Below are positions 18,066 to 26,897 of a stretch of 64,000 nucleotides of DNA, one piece after another. Below the pieces are notes generated by a model. It ran no database searches, was not told the origin of the DNA, and saw only the letters and a list, made by a program, of their open reading frames with translations. Every line of letters starts with the position of its first letter. Within the stretch, counting starts at the first letter, position 1. Position numbers and translations under genes: made by a program. Source of the DNA: Lentisphaera araneosa HTCC2155 (GTDB lineage: Bacteria > Verrucomicrobiota > Lentisphaeria > Lentisphaerales > Lentisphaeraceae); NCBI RefSeq assembly GCF_000170755.1, contig NZ_ABCK01000003.1, forward strand, positions 186,001 through 250,000, read 5' to 3'.

Positions 18066-18934
18066 AAAGCATGACGGGCTATGGTCGCGGTGAAGCGACT
18101 TTAGAAGATTTTAGTATTGTGGTTGAACTCTCGACTGTAAATAGAAAAGGCTTGGATATGCGCGTTAATTATCCACGTGAACATTTAGCTCTCGAGGGTT
18201 TAATTCGCAAGAAAATTGGTGGGGTTTTATCTCGTGGTATGGTGACAGGTAGTTTAAACCTTTCATTTAATGCGGGTGCGATGTCCGCAAATGTAAACAA
18301 AGATTTGATCAAGTCATACATTGAGCAACTCCAAGAAGTTCACGAAAGTATGGGCATGGAATATACTCCAGACACGGTGCGCTTGATGAGTTTGCCAGGT
18401 GTTTTAGAAGACAGCGGTAAAAATATTGATGAAGACTTACTCATGAGCTGCGCAGCAAAAGCTTTGGATAAAGCTCTTGAGCAACTTTTAGAAAACCGCG
18501 TGCGAGAAGGTTTGGAAATGAAAAAAGATTTTCTCGAGCGCTACGAAACAATGTTGAGCCTTCACGAGCAAATTGAACAGACTTATCCACAAGCACTGGC
18601 AGACTATCGTGAACGTCTGACGACGCGAATTAAAGAAGCCGCATTAGACGTGGAAATTGATGAAGATCGTTTAGCTCAAGAACTCGTTATCTACAGTGAC
18701 CGCAGTGATATCACTGAAGAAGTGGTCCGGCTCAATGCACACCTTAAACAATTCAAAGTTCTCTTGGATAAAAGTGAACCCATTGGACGTGAAATGGATT
18801 TCCTCATGCAGGAGATGGGTAGAGAAGTGAATACCACTGGTTCAAAATCGAGCAATGCAGATTTGTCCGCCCTAGTTGTGAGTTTTAAAGCAGAACTCGA
18901 AAAATGCCGCGAGCAGATGGCTAATGTCGAGTAA
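18062..18934 (+). CDS. yicC: YicC-family endoribonuclease
   Basis: A 290-residue member of the YicC/YloC family, a group recently shown to be endoribonucleases in E. coli. The opening MKSMTGYGRGEA and the C-terminal GREMDFLMQEMGREVNTTGSKS are the two conserved family blocks. Acidic residues in the C-terminal domain (EIDEDRLAQEL) match the expected metal site. Overlapping stop/start with ruvB and an 11-base overlap with the pseudouridine synthase gene indicate translational coupling. Confidence 0.95.
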   Translation: MKSMTGYGRGEATLEDFSIVVELSTVNRKGLDMRVNYPREHLALEGLIRKKIGGVLSRGMVTGSLNLSFNAGAMSANVNKDLIKSYIEQLQEVHESMGMEYTPDTVRLMSLPGVLEDSGKNIDEDLLMSCAAKALDKALEQLLENRVREGLEMKKDFLERYETMLSLHEQIEQTYPQALADYRERLTTRIKEAALDVEIDEDRLAQELVIYSDRSDITEEVVRLNAHLKQFKVLLDKSEPIGREMDFLMQEMGREVNTTGSKSSNADLSALVVSFKAELEKCREQMANVE

Positions 18935-19910
18935 AGAGCCGAAAACACCAGAAGAATTAGAAGAGATGTTGCGCGTTGTGCGCAAAAAAATTACTCCAGA
19001 AACAGAAGGGCACGGGGTCTTAGATTTCCTCTGTACTAAATTCACTTACCGTTCTCGTGAGGACTGGCAGGAAGCTTTGCTTGATGGGAGCTCCCAGATC
19101 AATGGTAAGCAAGTTGAGGATTATAATGCCATTTTAAAAGCGGGTGATGTGATATCACTCGATGTGACCAAGATTCCCGAACCAGATATTGATCGTGATT
19201 TTAAAGTTGTTTATGAAGATGACGATATTTTGATGGTCGAAAAAACGGGAGACCTTCCCGTTCATCCAGCCGGTAGCTTCTTTAAAAACACGCTTTGGTA
19301 CATGCTGGTTAAACAATTCGGCAATGTCCATATCATGAATCGCCTCGACCGTGAAACCTCTGGATTAGTTTTAATTGCGCGTCATCATAAAGCCGCTTCC
19401 GTATTAGGTAAGCAATTTGAGCGTCGCCAAGTTGGCAAGGAATACGATGTCTTGGTAGAAGGCCTAGTCTCTTGGGATCAGTATGACGCCCTGGGTTATA
19501 TGGGTCCTGCCGTATCGAGCAAGATACGTAAGAAGTTTTCTTTTACTGAAGCTGAAGATTGGCAAGATTATGGCAAGCACTCGGCGAGAACAGAATTTTC
19601 TGTTTTGCGTAGATCGCATGAATTGAGTCATTTACATTGCCGTTTGCATACGGGTAGGACTCATCAAATTCGTGCGACTTTACTCTCTTTGGGTTTTCCT
19701 TTAGTTGGCGATAAAATTTATGGCCTCGATGAGCAATTCTTTTTGTCCTTTATCGATGGAGCACTTACTGAGCAAGATTATCAAAAAATGCGTCTCAGAC
19801 GTCAGGCTTTGCACTGCTCATTAATGTCTTTTACTCATCCGATGAGTGGAGAAGATGTGGTTTTTGAAAGTTCTTTGCCGAAAGAATTAGCAGAGCTTAT
19901 ATTATCCTAA
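18924..19910 (+). CDS. RluA/RluD-family pseudouridine synthase
   Basis: A 328-residue enzyme converting uridine to pseudouridine in structured RNA, most likely 23S rRNA. An S4-like domain (about residues 28-75) precedes the catalytic domain. The catalytic Asp lies in HIMNRLDRETSGLVL, and the RTHQIRATLLSLGFPLVGDKIYG block is intact. Which rRNA site is modified cannot be told from sequence alone, so no symbol is given. The start at ATG 18924 lies inside yicC. Confidence 0.93.
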   Translation: MSSKEPKTPEELEEMLRVVRKKITPETEGHGVLDFLCTKFTYRSREDWQEALLDGSSQINGKQVEDYNAILKAGDVISLDVTKIPEPDIDRDFKVVYEDDDILMVEKTGDLPVHPAGSFFKNTLWYMLVKQFGNVHIMNRLDRETSGLVLIARHHKAASVLGKQFERRQVGKEYDVLVEGLVSWDQYDALGYMGPAVSSKIRKKFSFTEAEDWQDYGKHSARTEFSVLRRSHELSHLHCRLHTGRTHQIRATLLSLGFPLVGDKIYGLDEQFFLSFIDGALTEQDYQKMRLRRQALHCSLMSFTHPMSGEDVVFESSLPKELAELILS

Positions 19911-19923
19911 ACGGGATGAACTT

Positions 19924-20724
19924 ATGCTGAGAGAAATAAAACATAGCTGTGGGCACATTGAGACCTACCAAATTCCCCATGGGAAATTCTCTCGCATGAA
20001 AAATTTTTATCAAGAACGTGTCTGTAAAGAGTGCTGGAAAACCCAAGAACAGGAAAAAGAAAAGTTAGCCAAAGAAAGCAACGCTCGCGCAGGTTTACCC
20101 AAGTTAATGGGTTCACATAATTCCATCCCGGGTGCCGAACTCATACGTTATGATTTTTTTAAATTTGTTGCCGATAATACCGAGAATCTAAAAGAAAAGG
20201 GCGAGCCTTTTCAAATTGCCGTCGATCTTTTGCGATCTAAGCAAAAAGCTTCTTGGTGGCATGCTCACAAGCGTGAGCGTTTTGTACATTTATTTGACGT
20301 TGCCATGGATCACGCAGCACATCAAATGCGTCTAAAGGCTTTGAGACCAGAAATTGACCAACGTTTACGTGAATTGCATTTGGTGCCTTTGTCAGGGTCC
20401 ACAAAACAGATTCAATGGGCGCAGACGATACGCAATAAAATCCTTCTAGATCTCATTGGTGTGGAACTCTGCCTCGAGGAAGCTTTAAGGGATAAGCAAG
20501 AGTGGGCTCAGTTCATGCTCAAACTCTGTCAGGACCTGGAACCCATTCCTCATCTTTTGGAAAAAATGTCAAAGGATCTGGCCTTAATGGATGCAGCGGG
20601 TCACTGGATCGAGATCCGTCATCATTCTTTGGAAGATTTGGTCCGCTGGATGAAACGGCCTGAATCATTGGCGCGAACCCTCCACTTAGTGCAGGGACGC
20701 TTTTTCTTTATTCTAAATCTCTAG
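19924..20724 (+). CDS. Unknown protein with N-terminal zinc-binding CGH motif
   Basis: A 266-residue protein. The N-terminus has CGHIETYQIPHG...CKECW, a likely zinc site. A long helical linker follows. The C-terminal half carries LSGSTKQIQWAQTIRNKILL and AAGHWIEIRH, motifs also seen in uncharacterised phage and bacterial proteins of the type 'LTGSxKQIxWAxxIR'. It is 13 bases after the pseudouridine synthase gene and ends two bases before the convergent DUF6172 gene. No function can be stated. Confidence 0.8.
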   Translation: MLREIKHSCGHIETYQIPHGKFSRMKNFYQERVCKECWKTQEQEKEKLAKESNARAGLPKLMGSHNSIPGAELIRYDFFKFVADNTENLKEKGEPFQIAVDLLRSKQKASWWHAHKRERFVHLFDVAMDHAAHQMRLKALRPEIDQRLRELHLVPLSGSTKQIQWAQTIRNKILLDLIGVELCLEEALRDKQEWAQFMLKLCQDLEPIPHLLEKMSKDLALMDAAGHWIEIRHHSLEDLVRWMKRPESLARTLHLVQGRFFFILNL

Positions 20725-20725
20725 C

Positions 20726-21010
20726 TTACTTTTTTAAGCGTTTAGCTGCTCGGCCAATGATTTCGATATAAAATGATTCGAGCTCATTTTTCTCAGCTTG
20801 ATCGATGTGTTTATCAATTTCAGAGAGATGAATTTCTTTGGCTTCAGCTTCAGTGTCGCCATATTTACAATCAAAATCCCAGTAATCGAAACCCTCGGGA
20901 AGAGTTTTACGACGGTTGCGTTTAAGGTATTTTCTGACTTCAGCTTTGACAGCTTCAATCATACGAGGGTATTTGATTTTTGGGTGAACGAGTTGAAAGG
21001 TTTTTTTCAT
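20726..21010 (-). CDS. DUF6172 family protein
   Basis: A small 94-residue protein matching the pattern of DUF6172: MKKTFQLVHPKIKYPR at the start, KYLKRNRRKTLPEGFDYWDFDCKYG in the middle, and a C-terminal basic tail. The family is widespread in marine bacteria but has no known role. The gene faces the previous one tail to tail with one base between the stops. Family call is from memory of the motif, not a search. Confidence 0.8.
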   Translation of the reverse strand: MKKTFQLVHPKIKYPRMIEAVKAEVRKYLKRNRRKTLPEGFDYWDFDCKYGDTEAEAKEIHLSEIDKHIDQAEKNELESFYIEIIGRAAKRLKK

Positions 21011-21182
21011 GAGAAATCCTAGTTTAATTTCGCCCAGTATAGTGGGTGGCTTAAATAGTTCGAACTAATTTTTAAATTTATTATTTTTCCTTTTGTACTC
21101 AAGGAGGGTGAATGGACTAAGGTGGTGAAGTTATATGACCTCTATTCACTTGCTAATTTGACTTAGGCTCGTTTTGCTATTA

Positions 21183-21214
21183 AAAAAAAGCTCCTTGTAT
21201 AAGGAGCTTTTATT
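21183..21214 (-). terminator. Rho-independent terminator after the DnaJ-zinc-finger protein gene
   Basis: AAAAAGCTCCTT and AAGGAGCTTTT pair around GTAT; in the minus direction the stem is followed by a run of eight T. It lies about 20 bases past the stop at 21234. Confidence 0.85.
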
Positions 21215-21233
21215 AAATCTCTGTAACGGTGTT

Positions 21234-22793
21234 TTAAATTTCGACATCCGTTGCGCTGTTCGCATAACCAATGACTTTATCATCTTGGTCCAAGACCAGG
21301 ATGCAGGCGCCACCAACTTGTAAAACACCATTAGATCCACAGCGCATTTTCCAGAATTCAAAGAGTCCAATTAGAATATCTTTTTTTCTTGCATCATCAA
21401 TAAAGTCTGGAGTGGCGGTTAAATAAAGCGTTGTTTTAAAGTTGCCTTTATTATCTTTATTGAGCGCGTAAATACGCGAAGCTAAAGTGACATTGTTTTG
21501 TCTTTGCTGAGCCTTAAGACGGTCGTAGAACTCTTCAAGAACTAGTTTGAGGTGTTGGGGCGTTTTGCTTTCAACAACGGTGCTGCCAATGGAGGGTGGA
21601 TCAAAATCAAAACCGCCACTCATAGTATCATTGTCTTGCATGGGTTCTTTTCTAACAATTGGTCGTTCTTTAACAGTGGTCTCAATAGATGTTTTTGGTG
21701 TTTCTGGTAAAATAATTGTATTATTTGAAGCCACTAAGTTAGGGTCGCGCATGTTGGGGTTCTTGGTGATCTCATCAGCAATATTTCTGAGTTGCGATAA
21801 TGATTCTACAAAAAGAATCGGAGCATTTTCAGAAGTAAAGAGTTTGCCCTTGCCTGCACATGAACGGCAATTGAGAAAAATTTTGCCAGCTCCGGCACAT
21901 TTGGGACATTTGCCAGTTCCCTTACAAGTAGGGCAGTCCTTACGAACGATTTTTGCATTGAGTCCTTTATAAACGATGATGCCGTTTTGGCAAGTATTAT
22001 TGGTACAACGACCGAGTTCACATGTACGACAATCTTTTTCAGTCTGACCTTCACCTTCACATGTTGGACAGGTCTTGAAAAAATCTGAGCCATAGGCAAA
22101 AGCGGTCATTTCTTTACCCATATTTTTTTCAACCGCAGCACGATAAGAACCCGTTTTTGGATGTTTGTTTTTTATCAAGCCGAGCAAAGTTGCCTTAGTG
22201 GCCGCCCCTTGAAGAATGGGGTTTTCTATCTTAAAACTAAGTTTAGCAAGAGTGTAGAGGCCTTTGTTTTCGTCTCCAGCAATTTCTTCGAGGGCTTGAT
22301 TAATAAGCTTCACCGTCTCTTTAAGTTCGTCTGCAGGACTGAGTGTCTCTTCTGGAAACTTAGTACCTTCAATTTTCACTTCTTCAACTTCTGCATTTTT
22401 GAAAATAATAGGATCAAGAGAAGTAATTGTATGGCCTTTGCTTTGTTCATCGTTAGCAGCACTCACCATGACGAGGAGGCGGAATTGATTTTTGAGTTCT
22501 TGATTTAAATTGGGGTTATCGAGCTTTTGAATCTTTGCAAGATAGGATTCACTTAAATCGGATTGATTGGCATCAAAATTATCTGCTTTGATTTGGTAGA
22601 GGCTGAGAAGTCTTGTGAGGATGATTTGCTCATTAGTATTTTGATTGTCTTCTAAAATAAGTTGTATTTGGGGAGCCCCAAAATTTGGGGCGGCATTATT
22701 AATTCCATTCTTAATTATCTGTAAGTCGGCAGAGTCTAAGGCAGATAGTGAATTTACTATTAATATGCAAAAGAGGATGAAGGTTTTTTTCAT
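21234..22793 (-). CDS. Secreted protein with DnaJ-type cysteine-rich zinc-finger repeats
   Basis: A protein of about 519 residues opening with a signal peptide (MKKTFILFCILIVNSLSA). Its centre has four or more CxxCxGxG-type units (CPTCEGEGQTEKDC, CPTCKGTGKCPKCAGAGKIF, CRSCAGKGK) like the zinc domain of DnaJ. There is no J domain. A Pro/Thr-rich linker leads to a C-terminal mixed alpha/beta region of unknown type. ATG 22793 is chosen over ATG 22808 because it places the signal peptide at the N-terminus and has GGAACAG upstream. Likely periplasmic or outer-membrane exposed; role unknown. Confidence 0.82.
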   Translation of the reverse strand: MKKTFILFCILIVNSLSALDSADLQIIKNGINNAAPNFGAPQIQLILEDNQNTNEQIILTRLLSLYQIKADNFDANQSDLSESYLAKIQKLDNPNLNQELKNQFRLLVMVSAANDEQSKGHTITSLDPIIFKNAEVEEVKIEGTKFPEETLSPADELKETVKLINQALEEIAGDENKGLYTLAKLSFKIENPILQGAATKATLLGLIKNKHPKTGSYRAAVEKNMGKEMTAFAYGSDFFKTCPTCEGEGQTEKDCRTCELGRCTNNTCQNGIIVYKGLNAKIVRKDCPTCKGTGKCPKCAGAGKIFLNCRSCAGKGKLFTSENAPILFVESLSQLRNIADEITKNPNMRDPNLVASNNTIILPETPKTSIETTVKERPIVRKEPMQDNDTMSGGFDFDPPSIGSTVVESKTPQHLKLVLEEFYDRLKAQQRQNNVTLASRIYALNKDNKGNFKTTLYLTATPDFIDDARKKDILIGLFEFWKMRCGSNGVLQVGGACILVLDQDDKVIGYANSATDVEI

Positions 22794-22900
22794 TTTAAAC
22801 TGTTCCATGTGGCGAAGTAAAGTATTTGTATATAAACGAAACTATAAGTGAGTTTATTGTCCCTGTCTATAAAAGCATCAATTATTAAATGGAAGTTAAA

Positions 22901-23581
22901 TTGAAAAGAAAGATTTTTGTTGGTGATATTCACGGCTGTTATGCAGAATTCAAAAAGTTACTGAAGAAAGTTAATTACGATGCTGATTGTGATCGTCTTA
23001 TTTCGGTAGGAGATATAGTCAACAAAGGACCTCAATCGGCCGCGGTTTTGGACTACTTTATCAAGAACAAAATCGAAGTCGTGAAGGGCAATCATGAAGA
23101 CTGGCTTTTTAGGGCTTTAAGTGGCGAATCACCCATGTATAAAGAGGGCGAACAAATTGTTCAAGAATCAGCTTATTCGAAAGAAGAAATCCTCCATTGG
23201 TTAAAAAACCTTCCCTGTTATATAAAAGGAGAAGATTTTGTGGCCGTTCACGCCGGGTTTTCACCCTACTGTAAACTGAAAGAGAATAATGAACGCGACT
23301 TGTTTACGGTTCGTTATGTGGATAAAGAGACTCAAGAGCTCTTCGCTAAAGATAATGGCGAACATAAGCTCTCACCATGGTATGAGGAATTCACTTATCA
23401 AAAGCCAGGCAAGAGAGAAATTATTCATGGTCATTGGGCTAAGAAAAAGATCTGTGAATATGGTCGAGTCATTGGTTTAGACACCGGCTGTGTCTATGGA
23501 GGGCACTTATCCGCCTACATTTTCCCAAGTAAAAGGATCGTCCAAGTCCCTAGCGAACAGCGCAAACAATACGATTATTAA
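22901..23581 (+). CDS. Serine/threonine-type metallophosphoesterase (PrpA/ApaH-like)
   Basis: A calcineurin-like phosphoesterase of about 226 residues. Metal-site motifs are FVGDIHGCYAEF, SVGDIVNKGP, VKGNHEDWL, AVHAGFSP and IIHGHWA, and the end has GLDTGCVYGGHL, as in bacterial PrpA and Ap4A hydrolases. An ATG at 22889 is in frame but has no ribosome site. GGAAG at 22891-22895 is 5 bases from TTG 22901 (KRKIFVGDIHG), so TTG may be the true start. Substrate (phosphoprotein or dinucleotide) is undecided. Confidence 0.9.
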   Translation: MKRKIFVGDIHGCYAEFKKLLKKVNYDADCDRLISVGDIVNKGPQSAAVLDYFIKNKIEVVKGNHEDWLFRALSGESPMYKEGEQIVQESAYSKEEILHWLKNLPCYIKGEDFVAVHAGFSPYCKLKENNERDLFTVRYVDKETQELFAKDNGEHKLSPWYEEFTYQKPGKREIIHGHWAKKKICEYGRVIGLDTGCVYGGHLSAYIFPSKRIVQVPSEQRKQYDY

Positions 23582-23608
23582 AGGACTTTTCAGTAATTGG
23601 GGCGAACC

Positions 23609-24553
23609 CTAATCAGCTTTAACAGCGATGCAGACGAAGGGGTTTTGCCCTGCCTTTGAGTTTTCTTGTAAACTAGAAAAATTAATTTGGCTGAAGCCCG
23701 CTTCTTGAAGCCATTCTTCGAGTTGAGCTTGATCAAAACCGAGCCAAACCGATCCAAAGCGTTCACGTGTACTCTCGTCTTCGTGATGATTCATATCCAC
23801 AATGATAATGCGGCCATTTTTTTCGCAACAACGGGCAATTGATTTGAGTAAGCTCTGGGGGCTGGGGATTTGGTGCATGACAAAATGCAAAAGCAGAGCA
23901 TCACATTTCGGGATATTGAGCTCACCAGAAGTGAGGTCACTCTGAACGAAATTGATCTTGTTTAATTTATTCTCTTCAGCGCGTTTTTGCGCTTTGGCCA
24001 ACATCACGTCACTTTGATCAACGGCATAGATTTCACCATCAAAGCGATCCAAAAGCGGAAGCAGTAGTCCCGTGCCGCAGCCGAGATCGGCAATCTTCAT
24101 ACCTTTAGGCGCAAAACCAGGCAAGGCAAAGACGGCAGCTCCTGGATGGTGAAGCGAAGAAATAACTTCGTCCCACTGATCAGCCAAGTCATGCATCACA
24201 TCGCGGCTTTCTTTAGCACGCTTGAGAATCACTTTCTCTAAGCGTGAGAGGTCGGGGTGATCAGAACCCACAAGAGTATTGATGTATTCAGATAAACTTG
24301 GGCAATTTTTTTCTAAGTTAACAGTGGTGTAAAAAATGCGAGTTCCATCACGTCGATCATTGAGCAGATTGGAGTTTTTTAAGACAGCTAAGTGACGTGA
24401 AATCTTGGGTTGGGGCAGGGTGGTGATTTCACAGATTTCCTGAACATTGAGTTCTTCTTTCTGTAAAATGCGGATGAGCCTCAAACGCGTTTCGTCGGCG
24501 AGTGCCTTGAGAATGAGTGTGTGATCTTCGTCACTAAAGCTATTTTTTAACAT
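23609..24553 (-). CDS. ArsR-family regulator fused to a SAM-dependent methyltransferase
   Basis: About 314 residues. The N-terminal third is an ArsR winged helix (ILKALADETRLRLIRIL and LPQPKISRHLAVLKNSNLL). The rest is a class I methyltransferase with motif I IADLGCGTGLLLPLL and the acidic GEIYAVDQSDVML. ATG 24553 is chosen because AGGAAGG lies just before it; the open frame upstream only shadows the preceding gene. It begins 7 bases after the KamA-like stop, so the two are co-transcribed. Fusions of this kind often sit near methionine or metal metabolism genes, but the methyl acceptor here is unknown. Confidence 0.88.
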   Translation of the reverse strand: MLKNSFSDEDHTLILKALADETRLRLIRILQKEELNVQEICEITTLPQPKISRHLAVLKNSNLLNDRRDGTRIFYTTVNLEKNCPSLSEYINTLVGSDHPDLSRLEKVILKRAKESRDVMHDLADQWDEVISSLHHPGAAVFALPGFAPKGMKIADLGCGTGLLLPLLDRFDGEIYAVDQSDVMLAKAQKRAEENKLNKINFVQSDLTSGELNIPKCDALLLHFVMHQIPSPQSLLKSIARCCEKNGRIIIVDMNHHEDESTRERFGSVWLGFDQAQLEEWLQEAGFSQINFSSLQENSKAGQNPFVCIAVKAD

Positions 24554-24560
24554 GTCCTTC

Positions 24561-25586
24561 CTAGAGATAATCCTGATAATCCACGAAAGTATCATGAATA
24601 GTCTGGATTTTCCATGTCTTATCATCCTTGGCTTGGATAAATTCTTTACCTGCGGGGACTTTTCCCAAACCTCCAGGCACATCGAGTACGTATAGGGGCT
24701 GGGCAATGCCAGATAAACTTTTGCGAAGTTCGCTAGTCACTTGGCGTCCTTTTTCTAAACTGACGCGGAAATGACTCGTGCCTTGGGCGAGGTCGGGATG
24801 GTGTAGGTAATAGGGACGTACACGGATTGCCACGAGACTTCTAAAGAGTTTCTCAAGTTTCTCGACCGAGTCGTTGATGTTTTTGAGCAAAACACTCTGA
24901 CTCAAGAGCGGGATCCCCGCACGGCTTAACTTTTTAATTCCAAAGCAAACATTATCACTGAGCTCTTTGTGGGAGTTGCAATGTAAAATCATATAGAGCG
25001 CTTTTTCACGATCGAGAACTTTGAGCAATTCATCACTAATTTTTTCGGGAGCGACCAAGGGAATACGGGTGTGAATGCGAATCACTTTGACGTGATCAAT
25101 TGCTTCTAATTGATCGAGGATGCTTGCGAGTTTGTCTGCTGAAAGGCTTAAGGGATCACCGCCAGTTAAAATCACTTCCCAAACTTCTTGGCGTTCGCGG
25201 ATATAATTGAGTGCGTTTTCGAGTTCATCTTGCTTTAAGATTTCATCGGCTTGGCCGACTTTTTCGCGTCGAAAACAAAAACGACAATAAACATTGCAGG
25301 TATGCAAGGGTTTCAGTAAAACCCGGTCGGGATAACGATGGGTGATGCCCTTGACGGGAGTGAACTTTTCGTCGCCAATCGGGTCGTTAAGCTCCTCTTC
25401 CTGAATCTCTAATTCTTCTTTTGTGGGAAGGTATTGCTGACGGATTTCGGGTTCGGCAATATTTTTAATCACTTCGGGACTCAAACTAATTTGGAACTTT
25501 TCAGCAACGCGATTGAGCAAGTCAGTATCATCGGCAGAGATTAAACCTTGTTCCTGCAAAGCCTTGGTATTGCGAATATAGTTCAT
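24561..25586 (-). CDS. KamA/EpmB-like lysine 2,3-aminomutase, radical SAM
   Basis: A 341-residue PLP- and SAM-dependent enzyme. The [4Fe-4S] motif is C97, C101, C104 (CNVYCRFC). TGGDPLSL, the VIRIHTRIPLV block and RPYYLHHPDLAQG follow; a lysine for PLP is expected near the C-terminal KVPAGKE-type region. Length is closer to EpmB and to short KamA-like proteins than to clostridial KamA. No epmA or ablB acetyltransferase lies nearby, so EF-P modification or beta-lysine osmolyte synthesis cannot be chosen. Confidence 0.88.
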   Translation of the reverse strand: MNYIRNTKALQEQGLISADDTDLLNRVAEKFQISLSPEVIKNIAEPEIRQQYLPTKEELEIQEEELNDPIGDEKFTPVKGITHRYPDRVLLKPLHTCNVYCRFCFRREKVGQADEILKQDELENALNYIRERQEVWEVILTGGDPLSLSADKLASILDQLEAIDHVKVIRIHTRIPLVAPEKISDELLKVLDREKALYMILHCNSHKELSDNVCFGIKKLSRAGIPLLSQSVLLKNINDSVEKLEKLFRSLVAIRVRPYYLHHPDLAQGTSHFRVSLEKGRQVTSELRKSLSGIAQPLYVLDVPGGLGKVPAGKEFIQAKDDKTWKIQTIHDTFVDYQDYL

Positions 25587-25645
25587 AAATTCATAGTTTT
25601 TTCATTAATAAATAAAATGCTGAGCCCAAAGAGGTATTAATTTAA

Positions 25646-25674
25646 TTGTGCTTAGAATAGGGCATCTTTACTAA
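25646..25674 (+). promoter_or_regulatory. Possible sigma-70 promoter of the pterin dehydratase gene
   Basis: TTGTGC (25646-25651) and TACTAA (25669-25674) are 17 bases apart and lie 24 bases before the start codon. An AGGAG ribosome site follows. By-eye assignment. Confidence 0.4.
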
Positions 25675-25697
25675 ATTAAAATTGCTAGGAGTTCCAG

Positions 25698-26024
25698 ATG
25701 AGTCAGTGGCTAGAAAAAAAATGTGAAGCTTGTGAGGGTGGTGTTGAGCCTTTGAGTGAAGAAATTATCAATGATTTCCTTTCGACCGTTCCAGGTTGGG
25801 AATACAAAGAGTTGCGTTTATCGCAAAAATTTGATTTCAAAAATCATTACGAAGCGATTTCATTCGTCAATGCAGTTGCATGGATTTCTCACACCGAGAA
25901 TCATCACCCCATTATGGAAGTCGGTTTTCGCGATGTGACCATCTTTTATTGGACACATGCTATCGACGGCATTAGTGATAACGATTTCATTTGCGCCGCC
26001 AAAGTTAATCAGCTTCTTAATTAA
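25698..26024 (+). CDS. phhB: Pterin-4a-carbinolamine dehydratase
   Basis: A 108-residue DCoH/PCD-fold protein that recycles pterin cofactor by dehydrating 4a-hydroxytetrahydrobiopterin. The catalytic histidine set is visible in ISHTENHHPIMEVGFRDVTIFYWTHAIDGIS. GWEYKELRLSQKFDFKNHYEAISFVN is the usual N-terminal part. No phenylalanine hydroxylase gene is in the window, and many bacteria with stand-alone PCD use it in other pterin contexts. A tandem repeat array starts directly after its stop. Confidence 0.95.
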   Translation: MSQWLEKKCEACEGGVEPLSEEIINDFLSTVPGWEYKELRLSQKFDFKNHYEAISFVNAVAWISHTENHHPIMEVGFRDVTIFYWTHAIDGISDNDFICAAKVNQLLN

Positions 26025-26027
26025 TCT

Positions 26028-26893
26028 GCTGGGTTAAGGGCCGGCAGGTCCTTACAGGGAGCTCGAGGGGCAGCACTCCCTCGTGTGCAAAGCATTCATA
26101 AAGGCAGAGAAGGCCTCAGGATTCAGGATTGTTTTTATATGCGTGCCGAAGGCACGAAGTATAAAGCTCAATAAAATTTCTTAGCCGCCGGGTTAAGGGC
26201 CGGCAGGTCCTTACGGGGAGCTCGAGGGGCAGCGCTCCCTCGTGTGCGAAGCACTCATAAAGGCCAAGAAGGACTCAGGAATCAGGACTCAGAAATGTTT
26301 TATAGACGTGCCGAAGGCACGAAGTATAAGCGAGCCTATGGTTTCAACCATAGGTACCGAGTTTAATATTATCTCCCGTTCTGAAGGAACGGAGCATAGA
26401 CTCAATAAAACTTCTTAGCCGCCGGGTTAAGAGCCGGCAGGTCCTTACGGGGAGCTCGAGGGGCAGCGCTCCCTCGTGTGCGAAGCACTCATAAAGGCCA
26501 AGAAGGACTCAGGAATCAGGACTCAGAAATGTTTTATAGACGTGCCGAAGGCACGAAGTATAAGCGAGCCTATGGTTTCAACCATAGGTACCGAGTTTAA
26601 TATTATCTCCCGTTCTGAAGGAACGGAGCATAGACTCAATAAAACTTCTTAGCCGCCGGGTTAAGAGCCGGCAGGTCCTTACGGGGAGCTCGAGGGGCAG
26701 CGCTCCCTCGTGTGCGAAGCACTCATAAATAGATGGAAGGTGTCTGGGTATCCTATATGCGTGCCGAAGGCACGAAGCATAAAGCTCAATAAAATTTCTT
26801 AGTCGCCAGGTTAAGGGCCGGCAGGTCCTTACGGGGAGCTCGAGGGGCAGCGCTCCCTCGTGTGCGCAGCACTCATAGAGCCACCCACAAGTT
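26028..26893. repeat. Tandem array of five copies of a GC-rich hairpin repeat
   Basis: Five copies of a module of about 90 bases begin near 26028, 26187, 26421, 26655 and 26805, giving spacings of 159, 234, 234 and 150 bases. Copies two and three are near-identical over their full 234 bases. The core contains GGGTTAAGGGCCGGCAGG, CGAGGG pairing with CCCTCG, and GTGC-GAA-GCAC. The 234-base units add further hairpins: GTGCC-GAA-GGCAC, CCTATGGTT paired with AACCATAGG, and CGTTC paired with GAACG. No open frame runs through it. It fills the whole space between the phhB stop and the convergent HAD stop. Confidence 0.92.
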
Positions 26894-26897
26894 CAAA

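Noticed and set aside
21040-21070. tRNA-like AGTTCGAACTAA segment
   Set aside because: It resembles a T-arm, but no acceptor, D or anticodon arms could be folded around it.
26028-26893. CRISPR or integron cassette array
   Set aside because: Units of 150-234 bases are nearly identical throughout, with no unique spacers, no open frames and no integrase.
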